Notes under the pieces: generated by a model
What the model saw: only the letters and a program-made list of their open reading frames with translations
What the model was told of the DNA's origin: nothing
Database searches by the model: none
Program-made: the position numbers and the translations under genes
Part shown: positions 1-9,004 of the stretch, piece after piece
Position numbering within the stretch: position 1 is the stretch's first letter
How the letters are laid out: the number at the start of each line of letters is the position of its first letter
Assembly: GCF_030758315.1 (NCBI RefSeq)
Contig: NZ_CP132336.1
Span: 248,001 to 312,000 of the forward strand
Direction of reading: 5' to 3'
DNA from: Pararhizobium sp. IMCC3301
GTDB lineage: Bacteria; Pseudomonadota; Alphaproteobacteria; Rhizobiales; GCA-2746425
Length of the DNA stretch: 64,000 nucleotides

Positions 1-2011
1 CAGACTGCCCGGCGACATCGGTGCCCTCATCCAGTGTCATCTCAGCGCAATTCAGCAAGGCATCTGCGGCTTGTGTCGGACTTTCAGAACGGGCGTAACT
101 TATCCTGACGTCAATTTGGATGGAGCCGCTTTCGAGAAAATAGGTTTGTGCCAACAAATTCGCGACCTGCAGGCTTGTGACATGCAACTGAAGCTGCGGA
201 TCGGTCTCTTGCAACAGCACCGCAAATGTATCACCGCCCAATCTTGAAATACACTCGACGCCAATCTCGGACTCCGCCAGACGGGTCACAACCGCGCACA
301 ACAACTGATCGCCCACATCGCGCCCGAGGGTTGTGTTGACAGTCTTGAACCGATTGAGATTGATGGCCATTATCTGACAGGATTGCGCCGGGGTCAGCCG
401 CGCCAGTTTCTGATTCAAGATGTCCAGAAATGCGTGCCGTCTGAAAGCGCCGGTAAGCTCATCGCGCTTTGAAAGAAAGTCCAGCCGTTCCGCCTGTCGG
501 CGTTTTGTTGTGATATCCCGCGCAGTGACACAGGCGATGGAGCGTCCATCTGCAAGGAATTGAGTGCGTGTCTCAGTATTGGTCAGCCGGGAGGGCGTCA
601 CCGTAAACTCTATTATTTTATCGTCTGTTGCCGATGTCAGAATCAGTTCTCCGCCTGTGTCACTGGCTCTGACGCCCTGGTTCAGGTCCGCCAGACTTTG
701 GCGCACGCATTCCAGAATAGGCTCTGGCATGACAATGCAGTTTTCAGGGTTTTCGCGCTGCACTGCAGATTGCCCGAATATAATTCGGGCTTTCGGGCTT
801 GCTTCAAGGACAGCCCCGGCTTCATCTACAATCAGAATTGCCTCGGAACTGTCATCGAAGACCTGTCTCAAAAGGTTATTGGCATTTCGCGTCCGAGCAT
901 CGGCCAAAACTATCAGCCAATTTCGCAAACCAAATTCACGAACAGCAAGAACGAGGAGCAGAGCAAGGTTCATTGCATGCAGAGCTGCCGTCGGCAGTGA
1001 GATTGAGCTGGTATAAAACAGGATAAAGCCAATACCTTCGGCCAAAATTGAGATGGCAAGTACCGCACCTATTCGCGTTAGCAGATGCGTTGATTTCCAA
1101 AGTAACAGGACCAAAAACTGGAGGAGGGCACAGAACAGCAAAGGCCAGATCGCCAATATCCGAACAATCTCAAAATTCTGCTTCAAGGTTTCCGCTGCAA
1201 CAATCTGCAACATTGCACCTGGAAGCGACCCGTAGACCGGCACAGCAAATGTGTCGCGCAATTCTACGGCATGCGCTCCGATCACCACAGTTTTCTGCTC
1301 CAAACCGGACTCGGGCAGTTTGTTGCTGAGCAGGTCGATGAATGAATAGAGTGGAACGGTATCGGGATCGATAGCGAAATTTATGGCGAAATCCAAGCCA
1401 GACAGCCCCGATTTCCCGGACAGAAGCGCCGGCATTGACGATTCTGGCTCTCCGGCAATCATATTACCAAACGGAAATCTGCGGACAATCCCGTCATGGT
1501 CCGGAAAAACATTCACCGTTGCCAGCCAGGCACTGTCCAGAAATATTGGCAGTGGCACGCTATCAGCAATATCTTCTGTACCGGACTTTACTGAAGATGT
1601 CTGGGAGAAAGCAGCCAGACTGACTGTGCCATTTGCCTGGCGGATAGACTTTGCAAGAATTGCATCCTGCTCCGGGCTCGACGGTGTGCTGAAATCAACA
1701 TCAATGAAAATCTCAAGCGCGTTGCTTTCAACCAGTCGATCAATCGCCTCCGCCATCACACTGCGAGGCCATGGCCAGACGCCGATTTCATCAAGCGTTT
1801 GCTTGTCAATGGCAACGAAGACAATATCGCCGCTGGCAGGACGTTTAGACAGCGCCATGCGGCTTTCTTCGGTCCAGTTTTCCGCTTCGTGCCAAATGTT
1901 GACCTGTTGGGAGACAAACGCCAGCAGCAACAACAGGATGGGAATAAAACCGAGCTTGAGCCAATCCGGACCGGCAAGACCGGTCCGCCAGAGGCTGCAA
2001 ATGGTTTTCAT
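1..2011 (-). CDS. CHASE2-PAS-GGDEF membrane sensor protein (3' end beyond window)
   Basis: I translated the minus strand by hand from the ATG at 2011; it stays open to the left edge (at least 670 residues). After one N-terminal membrane segment comes an extracytoplasmic CHASE2 domain (about residues 35-280), a hydrophobic block of two or three helices (about 284-365), a PAS-like region (about 375-500), then a GGDEF domain opening with DELTGAFRRHAF (about 515). CHASE2 is an extracellular sensing domain of bacterial receptors and GGDEF domains make cyclic di-GMP. Here the signature reads GGDTF (about 599) and the upstream metal-site motif reads NLNRFK instead of DLDxFK, so cyclase activity is doubtful. 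An EAL domain could follow outside the window. The gene starts 22 bp after the FecR-domain gene, so the two are probably one operon and may sense envelope state together. Confidence 0.88.
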   Translation of the reverse strand, partial: MKTICSLWRTGLAGPDWLKLGFIPILLLLLAFVSQQVNIWHEAENWTEESRMALSKRPASGDIVFVAIDKQTLDEIGVWPWPRSVMAEAIDRLVESNALEIFIDVDFSTPSSPEQDAILAKSIRQANGTVSLAAFSQTSSVKSGTEDIADSVPLPIFLDSAWLATVNVFPDHDGIVRRFPFGNMIAGEPESSMPALLSGKSGLSGLDFAINFAIDPDTVPLYSFIDLLSNKLPESGLEQKTVVIGAHAVELRDTFAVPVYGSLPGAMLQIVAAETLKQNFEIVRILAIWPLLFCALLQFLVLLLWKSTHLLTRIGAVLAISILAEGIGFILFYTSSISLPTAALHAMNLALLLVLAVREFGLRNWLIVLADARTRNANNLLRQVFDDSSEAILIVDEAGAVLEASPKARIIFGQSAVQRENPENCIVMPEPILECVRQSLADLNQGVRASDTGGELILTSATDDKIIEFTVTPSRLTNTETRTQFLADGRSIACVTARDITTKRRQAERLDFLSKRDELTGAFRRHAFLDILNQKLARLTPAQSCQIMAINLNRFKTVNTTLGRDVGDQLLCAVVTRLAESEIGVECISRLGGDTFAVLLQETDPQLQLHVTSLQVANLLAQTYFLESGSIQIDVRISYARSESPTQAADALLNCAEMTLDEGTDVAGQS

Positions 2012-2032
2012 AACATCAATCGGTCACGCAGG

Positions 2033-2815
2033 TTATTTTTTGCCGTTGCCCCCACCGTTGCTCTTGCCATTGCCGCCACTGTTGCTCTTGCCGTTGCCAC
2101 CACCGTTGCCGTTTCCGCCGCCGTTACCACTACCGGAATGATTGCCGTTGTTGGATTTGGCCTCCTTATCATTGCCGAAGGCATAACCAATTCCGTTATT
2201 TCCTTTTTCATTGACCGGTTTTCCAGTGAGGACATCGAAAATCTGAGCCTTGCGCCCACGACCGGTCACCTGCATTGGGAAATTCGATCCCTGTTCGACC
2301 TCCACGCTCTGTCCGTTGGTGACATCAACGCGCTCTCCACGAGCCGTGTCCACAACTTCGACAACGCCCCTTTGTACCTTTACTTTAGCGACACCCGAGC
2401 CAACATAGACATCAAACTTCGTGCCTTTGACGATGGCCGCAAGATAGGGCGTCTTGACAATGGTGTGCTTGTATTTCCGGGTTTCAACGTCGAGCAAAAT
2501 TCGCCCCATAGTCTGTTGAATTTCGGTCTTGCTGATCGAATTGTTACTATGCGTAATTTTTGCTGTGGTATTGGCACGATAAAGGATGGTTTCCTTGTCG
2601 CGGCGCAATTGTACGCGCCCCCGAATGCCCGTTTTGATCCAGGCTTTCCGCGGGATTACGAAATTAGCTGTAAGCGGCTTCCAATTGGTGCCGTCAGTGG
2701 AATAACTGGCCGGCTGATTGACCCGCCCGACACGCCATTCTTCGGCAAACGCCGTGACTGCAGAAAACGTTACTATAAGTGCGGCCAGCACAAGCCTTTG
2801 AAGATGATGGGACAC
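2033..2815 (-). CDS. Exported FecR-domain protein with Gly/Asn-rich tail
   Basis: The 260-residue protein begins with a clear signal peptide (about 1-24, ending AVTAFA). Residues of about 60-165 match the FecR-type periplasmic fold: the stretch TPYLAAIVKGTKFDVYVG and the later RGVVEVVDTARGERVDV are typical. FecR domains act outside the inner membrane as signal-transducing or scaffold modules, classically with sigma factors but often beside CHASE2 proteins. The last 55 residues are a low-complexity Gly/Asn/Ser/Lys repeat (GGGNGK-like units). The partner downstream, 22 bp away on the same strand, is the CHASE2-PAS-GGDEF membrane protein, so this is likely its periplasmic partner. No sigma factor gene is visible here. 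Specific ligand unknown. Confidence 0.85.
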   Translation of the reverse strand: MSHHLQRLVLAALIVTFSAVTAFAEEWRVGRVNQPASYSTDGTNWKPLTANFVIPRKAWIKTGIRGRVQLRRDKETILYRANTTAKITHSNNSISKTEIQQTMGRILLDVETRKYKHTIVKTPYLAAIVKGTKFDVYVGSGVAKVKVQRGVVEVVDTARGERVDVTNGQSVEVEQGSNFPMQVTGRGRKAQIFDVLTGKPVNEKGNNGIGYAFGNDKEAKSNNGNHSGSGNGGGNGNGGGNGKSNSGGNGKSNGGGNGKK

Positions 2816-3124
2816 GTGGCACCCTTTTTGTTGCTTCGATCACGAATTGTTCGCCTGAAGGGTCAACTGCTTGCGATTAATAAACATTGAAACGCTGGGC
2901 AAATAGTCGCGGAAGTCCGCTAAAAACTCTGAATAAGGTTTACGGGGTTTAAATCTGCGAACTCTGTTTTGATTTTCAGATGCGGCGGCAGGTGGAATTC
3001 GACAGCCCGTCCTGTAAACAGATACAATATTTTCCGTGCACTCATTCCCCTGGCAAATGGTTGACACTCAACCAAGCAGGGCATAACCCACGACGCAAAT
3101 TGCATATTGGAAATTGAGACGTTC
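2816..3124. promoter_or_regulatory. Divergent intergenic region, FecR gene and valS
   Basis: This 309-bp stretch separates two genes transcribed in opposite directions, so it must hold a promoter for each. It is visibly richer in A+T than its flanks. The short open frames in it have no signal peptide, domain or family resemblance I can recognise. I see no clear operator or RNA structure. Confidence 0.45.
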
Positions 3125-5839
3125 ATGCTTGAGAAAACCTATCTGCCCAGCGGTGTAGAGCCCCGCATCTATGCCAATTGGGAAAAGGCAAATGCATTCG
3201 CTGCCGGAGCGGGTGCCAGGGAAGGAAAAGACAGTTTCTGTATTGTCATTCCGCCGCCCAATGTCACCGGATCTCTGCATATGGGGCACGCACTCAACAA
3301 CACACTGCAGGATATTCTGGTGCGCTGGAACAGGATGCTCGGTCAGAATGTTCTTTGGCAACCGGGTATGGACCATGCCGGTATCGCCACGCAGATGGTT
3401 GTCGAACGCCAGTTGATGGAACATCAGCAGCCTGGGCGGCGCGAGATGGGCCGGGAGAAATTTGTCAAGCGCATTTGGGACTGGAAGGCGGAATCCGGCG
3501 GAACCATTCTGGGACAACTCAAGCGTCTTGGCGCATCCTGCGACTGGTCGCGGGAGCGCTTTACCATGGATGAAGGGCTTTCAAAGGCAGTGCTGGAAGT
3601 GTTCGTCCGGCTTTACGAAGAGGGTCTGATTTACAAGGACAAGCGGCTCGTCAACTGGGATCCAAAGCTTCTGACCGCGATCTCCGATCTGGAAGTTGAA
3701 CAGCGCGAGATCGACGGCCATTTGTGGCATTTCAAATATCCGATCGTGGGCGAAGAGGGGGCTCACATCACGGTCGCGACAACCCGTCCGGAAACCATGC
3801 TGGGAGACACGGCAATTGCCGTGCATCCGCAGGACGAGCGCTACAGCCACCTGATCGGCCGCCTGGTACAGTTGCCGCTGGTCGGACGCCATATTCCGAT
3901 TGTCGCTGACGACTACGCCGATCCTGAAGCGGGTTCGGGGGCCGTCAAGATCACGCCAGCGCACGACTTCAATGATTTTGAAGTCGGCAAGCGCAATAAC
4001 CTGCCGGCGATAAACATTCTCGCTGTCGATGCCTCCATTGCGTTGCGCGACAATGAAGATTTTGCCATCGGTGTTCCAGAACACGCCAACGCCACGATGC
4101 ATACAGCAATTGAAGCCTATCACGGTCTGGACCGCTTCGCAGCCCGCAAAAAGATCGTCTCCGATATGGATGCGCTGGGCCTGCTGGAAAAAATCGACGG
4201 GCACACCCACGTTGTGCCGCACGGAGATCGCGGCGGCGTCCCGATTGAGCCGTATCTGACCGACCAATGGTATGTCGATGCAAAGACGCTGGCGGCCCCG
4301 GCGATTGCATCTGTTCGCGAAGGCCGGATGGAATTTGTGCCGAAAAACTGGGACAAGACCTATTTTGACTGGATGGAAAATATTCAGCCATGGTGCATTT
4401 CGCGTCAGCTTTGGTGGGGCCACCAGATCCCGGCGTGGTATGGCCCGGACGGCAAGGTTTTTGTCGCCAAATCCGAGGCGGAGGCTGCCGAGCAGGCGCG
4501 AAGCCATTATGGCCGCGACGAGGAATTGAGCCGCGATGAAGATGTGCTCGACACCTGGTTCTCGTCAGCATTATGGCCGTTTTCCACCTTGGGCTGGCCG
4601 GACCAGACCCCGGAGTTGAAAACCTACTATCAGACCGATGTGCTGATCACCGGGTTTGACATCATTTTCTTCTGGGTCGCCAGAATGATGATGATGGGAC
4701 TTCATTTCATGGATGAGGAGCCGTTCCACACGGTCTATATCCATGCCCTGGTGCGTGATGAGCATGGCGCCAAGATGTCAAAATCAAAGGGCAATGTGGT
4801 CGACCCGCTTGATCTGATTGATCAGTATGGTGCTGATGCGTTGCGTTTCACGCTTTGCGCCATGGCGGCTGCCGGCCGGGATATCCGTCTGGCTACCAGC
4901 CGGGTCGAGGGTTATCGCAATTTTGCAACCAAACTCTGGAATGTGGCACGATTTGCCGAAATGAACGATTGTTCAGTGCCGGAAGGGTTTGCTCCAGACA
5001 GCGTCAGAAACCCTCTGAATCGCTGGATCATTACCGAATGCGGGCAAACGATCACGGCGATTGATGCGGCATTGAAAACTTATCGCTTTAACGATGCGGC
5101 CAACGTCGTCTACCAGTTTGTCTGGCACAAATTCGCCGACTGGTTCATCGAATTGTCAAAACCGGCCTTGATGGCTGACGACAGTGCCGACAAGGCAGAA
5201 GCTCGAGCCGTTGTCGCCTGGACCCGCGATGAAATTCTGAAAATGCTGCATCCCTTCATGCCCTTTATCACCGAGGAATTGTGGGCCGTCACCGGAGAAG
5301 CTGACCGCGACACAATGCTGATCACCACGCAGTGGCCCACGCCCGCGCTGGAAGATCAGCGTGCTGCCGACGACATCAACTGGCTGATTGAGACGATTTC
5401 CTCGATTCGCTCCGTTCGCACCGAGATGAATGTCCCTGCTGCAGCAAAAGTGGATATCGTGATTGTCGAGGCAAATGCTGAAACCCGGCGCAGGAGCGAG
5501 GAAAATCTGTCTGCCCTGATGCGCATGGCAAGGCTCAATTCCGTAGAGTTTGAAAGCACCATCCCGGACGGCAGCGCGCAGATCATTGTTGGTGAAGCCA
5601 TTGTCTGCATGCCTTTGAAGGGCGTCATTGACATTGCTGCAGAAAAGCAGCGTCTGGAAAAAGACATCGGCAAGGTCGAACAGGATATTGCCAAAATCAA
5701 TGGCAAGCTTGGCAATCAAAAATTTGTCTCACGCGCACCCGATGACGTTGTGTCTCAGGAACGGTCCAGACTTCAGGAAGCCAACGAAAAGCGCGACATG
5801 CTGACCAGCGCGATAAAGCGCCTGGAAGCGACCGGATAG
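3125..5839 (+). CDS. valS: Valyl-tRNA synthetase
   Basis: Charges tRNA-Val with valine in the cytoplasm and edits mischarged threonine. The 904-residue protein has the class I motifs HMGH (about 52, in PPNVTGSLHMGH) and KMSKS (about 550, GAKMSKSKGNVVDP), with the CP1 editing domain between them (TTRPETMLGDTAIAVHP). The C-terminus, from about 840, is the charged coiled coil typical of ValS (EKQRLEKDIGKVEQDIAKI). An in-frame TTG lies at 3107, but the ATG at 3125 gives the usual N-terminus MLEKTYLP, so I chose it. Length fits the family. It stands alone, with 340 bp to the next gene. Confidence 0.98.
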   Translation: MLEKTYLPSGVEPRIYANWEKANAFAAGAGAREGKDSFCIVIPPPNVTGSLHMGHALNNTLQDILVRWNRMLGQNVLWQPGMDHAGIATQMVVERQLMEHQQPGRREMGREKFVKRIWDWKAESGGTILGQLKRLGASCDWSRERFTMDEGLSKAVLEVFVRLYEEGLIYKDKRLVNWDPKLLTAISDLEVEQREIDGHLWHFKYPIVGEEGAHITVATTRPETMLGDTAIAVHPQDERYSHLIGRLVQLPLVGRHIPIVADDYADPEAGSGAVKITPAHDFNDFEVGKRNNLPAINILAVDASIALRDNEDFAIGVPEHANATMHTAIEAYHGLDRFAARKKIVSDMDALGLLEKIDGHTHVVPHGDRGGVPIEPYLTDQWYVDAKTLAAPAIASVREGRMEFVPKNWDKTYFDWMENIQPWCISRQLWWGHQIPAWYGPDGKVFVAKSEAEAAEQARSHYGRDEELSRDEDVLDTWFSSALWPFSTLGWPDQTPELKTYYQTDVLITGFDIIFFWVARMMMMGLHFMDEEPFHTVYIHALVRDEHGAKMSKSKGNVVDPLDLIDQYGADALRFTLCAMAAAGRDIRLATSRVEGYRNFATKLWNVARFAEMNDCSVPEGFAPDSVRNPLNRWIITECGQTITAIDAALKTYRFNDAANVVYQFVWHKFADWFIELSKPALMADDSADKAEARAVVAWTRDEILKMLHPFMPFITEELWAVTGEADRDTMLITTQWPTPALEDQRAADDINWLIETISSIRSVRTEMNVPAAAKVDIVIVEANAETRRRSEENLSALMRMARLNSVEFESTIPDGSAQIIVGEAIVCMPLKGVIDIAAEKQRLEKDIGKVEQDIAKINGKLGNQKFVSRAPDDVVSQERSRLQEANEKRDMLTSAIKRLEATG

Positions 5840-6179
5840 ATATTATCCCTAAAATTCGCATCTTTGCCCGGCGGCACTGTTCGGTCCTGTTGTGCCCGGA
5901 TGGATTGCTGGGCTGTGTCACTCGATCAATTCTGTGGCGTTTTGGCAACAGCCAGGAAGCTCCGACTGGGCTACAACTGATTTGAGACCTTTCGCCCCGA
6001 TACTGCCACAAAAGCTGTATCAGACAACGTTCTGCACTCACCTTCCAGGTTAGTTAGGACGGGGAGTAAGGGAGCGAGTCCTGGTCCGTAACGCATTCGT
6101 GATCGCAAGATACGAGAAGTGATCGGTCAGACACCTCGCTACACATATTTGGGGCAAATCACTGAGTTAGGTTTAGAGT
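5840..6179. other. 340-bp gap between valS and ilvD, no gene recognised
   Basis: A minus-strand open frame covers much of this stretch but runs into the 3' end of valS, starts with no ribosome-binding site and resembles nothing known to me. The second half (about 6050-6175) should contain the ilvD promoter and leader. I found no convincing leader peptide with a run of branched-chain codons and no clear terminator, but I could not fold the sequence. Confidence 0.4.
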
Positions 6180-7904
6180 ATGAACACCCGCGTAATTGAC
6201 AAATCCAAACTGCCAAGCCGGCATGTGACTGAAGGCCCTGCACGGGCACCGCACCGGTCATATTATTATGCAATGGGTTTGTCTGATAAAGAGATTCACC
6301 AGCCATTTGTTGGCGTCGCAACCTGTTGGAATGAAGCTGCGCCGTGCAATATTTCCCTGATGCGCCAGGCGCAAGTCGTGAAAAAGGGTGTTGCCGCCAA
6401 CCATGGCACGCCGCGCGAATTCACCACAATTACCGTCACTGACGGCATTGCCATGGGGCACCAGGGCATGAAAGCGTCGCTGGTTTCGCGCGATGTGATT
6501 GCCGATTCTGTCGAACTGACCATGCGCGGCCATTGCTATGATGCGATTGTCGGGCTTGCCGGTTGCGATAAATCGCTTCCTGGCATGATGATGGCCATGG
6601 TGCGGCTGAATGTGCCATCGATCTTCATCTATGGCGGGTCCATTCTGCCGGGTACCTATCGCGGAAAACCGGTGACGGTTCAGGATGTCTTTGAAGCGGT
6701 CGGCCAGCATTCTGTTGGCAATATGTCGGATGCCGATCTGACTGAGCTGGAGCAGGTGGCCTGTCCGTCGGCCGGTGCCTGTGGCGCGCAATTTACCGCA
6801 AATACAATGGCAACTGTGTCTGAGGCAATTGGCCTGGCACTGCCATATTCTGCCGGCGCACCGGCACCTTATGAAATGCGCGACCGGTTCTGTTTTGCCG
6901 CCGGCGAAAAGATCATGGAACTGGTGCGGGACAACATCCGTCCGCGCGACATCGTCACCAGAAAAGCGCTGGAAAATGCCGCCACAGTGGTTGCCGCCTC
7001 TGGCGGATCAACCAATGCCGCCTTGCATCTGCCGGCCATCGCCCATGAATGCGGCATCGAGTTTGATCTGTTTGATGTCGCTGAGATTTTCAAGCGGACG
7101 CCTTATATTGCGGATCTGAAACCGGGTGGCAAATATGTCGCGAAAGACATGTTTGAAGCCGGTGGCATTCCGCTGCTGATGAAGACCTTGCTGGATCAGG
7201 GATTTCTCCACGGCGACTGCCTGACAGTAACCGGCCGCAGCATTGCCGAAAACATGGAAAAAGTTTCCTGGAACGATGCTCAGGACGTGGTTTACCCCGC
7301 CAACAAACCGATCACAGCCACGGGCGGTGTCGTCGGCCTTAAAGGCAATCTGGCGCCTGATGGCGCCATCGTCAAAGTGGCTGGCATGGTCAACCAGAAA
7401 TTTACCGGTCCGGCACGCTGCTTTGATTCAGAAGAAGCCTGTTTCGAGGCGGTCCAGAAGAAAGCCTATCAGGAAGGCGATGTTCTGGTCATTCGTTACG
7501 AAGGTCCCAAAGGCGGGCCCGGCATGCGGGAAATGCTTTCCACCACAGCTTTGTTATACGGCCAGGGCATGGGCAACAAGGTGGCTTTGATCACCGATGG
7601 TCGCTTCTCCGGAGCCACACGCGGATTCTGCATCGGCCATGTCGGTCCCGAAGCGGCCACGGGCGGTCCGATTGGTCTGTTGCAGGACGGCGACATCATT
7701 GAAATTGATGCGGTGGAAGGAGTGCTGGCAGTCCAACTGAGCGATCAGGAACTGGCAGAACGCAAGTCGAAATGGCAGCCGCGCGAAACAGATTCAACAA
7801 GCGGCGCCATCTGGAAATATGCGCAAACCGTTGGTTCTGCGCGATATGGGGCGATAACTCATCCGGGCGGGAAAGCTGAGAAGAGTACCTATGCGGATAT
7901 TTGA
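6180..7904 (+). CDS. ilvD: Dihydroxy-acid dehydratase
   Basis: Removes water from dihydroxy-isovalerate and dihydroxy-methylvalerate to give the 2-oxoacid precursors of valine, leucine and isoleucine; it needs an iron-sulphur cluster. The 574 residues carry the conserved cluster cysteines in GCDKSLPG (about C129) and CPSAGACGAQFTANTM (about C195 and C201), and the substrate/Mg region VGLKGNLAPDGAIVKVAG. The length fits the shorter IlvD subfamily of about 560-575 residues rather than the 616-residue E. coli type. The ATG at 6180 gives a natural N-terminus. The downstream ExoR-type gene begins 14 bp before the ilvD stop, so the two are co-transcribed and probably translationally coupled. Confidence 0.97.
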   Translation: MNTRVIDKSKLPSRHVTEGPARAPHRSYYYAMGLSDKEIHQPFVGVATCWNEAAPCNISLMRQAQVVKKGVAANHGTPREFTTITVTDGIAMGHQGMKASLVSRDVIADSVELTMRGHCYDAIVGLAGCDKSLPGMMMAMVRLNVPSIFIYGGSILPGTYRGKPVTVQDVFEAVGQHSVGNMSDADLTELEQVACPSAGACGAQFTANTMATVSEAIGLALPYSAGAPAPYEMRDRFCFAAGEKIMELVRDNIRPRDIVTRKALENAATVVAASGGSTNAALHLPAIAHECGIEFDLFDVAEIFKRTPYIADLKPGGKYVAKDMFEAGGIPLLMKTLLDQGFLHGDCLTVTGRSIAENMEKVSWNDAQDVVYPANKPITATGGVVGLKGNLAPDGAIVKVAGMVNQKFTGPARCFDSEEACFEAVQKKAYQEGDVLVIRYEGPKGGPGMREMLSTTALLYGQGMGNKVALITDGRFSGATRGFCIGHVGPEAATGGPIGLLQDGDIIEIDAVEGVLAVQLSDQELAERKSKWQPRETDSTSGAIWKYAQTVGSARYGAITHPGGKAEKSTYADI

Positions 7905-8886
7905 CGGGATCATCCGCATCAGAATTGTGGCGTTCGTGCTGCTGGCTTGTGTGCCGGCGGCCCCTGTTATTGCCTTTGACGTCACAAAATCCACAGGTGA
8001 GGAATCCGCATCACCAATGGAAGCATTCCGTCTTGGATTCCAGGCCTATCGCGCTGGAGACAAGGAAACCGCTGTCGATGCGCTGCAATTTGCAGCAAGT
8101 CAGGGCAGCGCAATGGCCCAGTGGAAGCTGGGACGCATGTATGCGGCCGGAGATGGCGTCGAAGTCAGCCCGCTCCGGGCATTTGAATATTTTCGCGATA
8201 TTGCCAACGCCCATGCGGAAGACAGCCCCAACAGCCCGGAAGCGCCTTTTGTCGCAAATGCTTTTGTAGAGTTGGGTGGGTTTTTCATGACCGGGATCAA
8301 CGACACACATGTTCGCCAGGATCCTTATCAGGCCCGGCAGATCTATGCCTATGCCGCTTCATATTTTGGCGATCCGAATGCACAATATCTGCTCGCAAAA
8401 ATGTATCTGGAAGGCGAGGGCGGTGAGAAGAATGCACGTCAGGCCGCCCGGTGGTTGAAACTGGCTGCGGAAAAAGGCCATGTCCTGAGTCAAGCTGAAC
8501 TTGGCCGCATGTTGTTTCACGGCGAAGGGCTTTCTCAGCGGCGCAACCGGGGTTTGAAGTGGCTCATAATAGCGCTCGATCGCTCTTCTCCTGCCAATGC
8601 AGAAGCCATTCGGTTGATCCATGAATCAGCTTTTGCGCTGGCCTCGGAAAAGGAGCGGCGCAGCGCGGAGCGCCTCGCCGAGAAATGGCTGAAGAAAAAT
8701 CCGCCTCTCGAAGTCAGTGCCACGGCATCCGTCAGTGCAGGCAGTGAAGCAATGCCATCCCACTCTGTCGCGGAATCTTCGGCAGTCGTGGTGGCCCCTT
8801 TGGAACCGCTGCTGCCCATCAGCACGACCATCGCCGCCGGTGCCGACACTTCTCTCTCTCAGAGCGATACAGAGCCTGGCAAATAG
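7891..8886 (+). CDS. exoR: ExoR-type periplasmic Sel1-repeat protein
   Basis: The 331-residue protein has a signal peptide (about 1-29), then Sel1-like repeats (AMAQWKLGRMYAAGDGVEVSPLRAFEYF; NAQYLLAKMYLEGEGGEKNARQAARWLKLAAEKGH; AELGRMLFHGEGL) and a Ser/Ala/Val-rich tail from about 275. The repeat sequence and the next-door xthA gene match rhizobial ExoR, the periplasmic repressor that holds the ExoS-ChvI two-component system off and so controls exopolysaccharide, motility and acid response. ExoS and ChvI are not in this window. The tail is about 60 residues longer than in rhizobial ExoR as I recall it. The start overlaps the end of ilvD, with a purine-rich GAGAAGAG just upstream. The Sel1 call is secure; the ExoR assignment is strong but by recognition, not alignment. 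Confidence 0.82.
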   Translation: MRIFDGIIRIRIVAFVLLACVPAAPVIAFDVTKSTGEESASPMEAFRLGFQAYRAGDKETAVDALQFAASQGSAMAQWKLGRMYAAGDGVEVSPLRAFEYFRDIANAHAEDSPNSPEAPFVANAFVELGGFFMTGINDTHVRQDPYQARQIYAYAASYFGDPNAQYLLAKMYLEGEGGEKNARQAARWLKLAAEKGHVLSQAELGRMLFHGEGLSQRRNRGLKWLIIALDRSSPANAEAIRLIHESAFALASEKERRSAERLAEKWLKKNPPLEVSATASVSAGSEAMPSHSVAESSAVVVAPLEPLLPISTTIAAGADTSLSQSDTEPGK

Positions 8887-9004
8887 GCAGCGCTCGTCAG
8901 GTATTTCCCACTTTTGACGTTAAAAGCCGTTTTGCTGCGCGCGATCTGCAGCTTTTGACCTTTGTCGGGGAAAATTGGTGGCCGAAGACAATGCCGAAGC
9001 AGTC

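Noticed and set aside
1799-2890. Plus-strand open frame of 363 codons
   Set aside because: It lies opposite the FecR-domain and CHASE2 genes; its Ala/Val/Thr-rich stretch only mirrors the Gly/Asn repeats of the FecR gene.
2840-3067. Minus-strand open frame of 75 codons
   Set aside because: No ribosome-binding site, signal peptide or familiar sequence; the stretch is better read as a divergent promoter region.
3581-4507. Minus-strand open frame of 308 codons inside valS
   Set aside because: Antisense to conserved valS coding; low-quality composition and no family resemblance.
5697-6041. Minus-strand open frame of 114 codons
   Set aside because: Half of it is antisense to the end of valS and there is no start signal.
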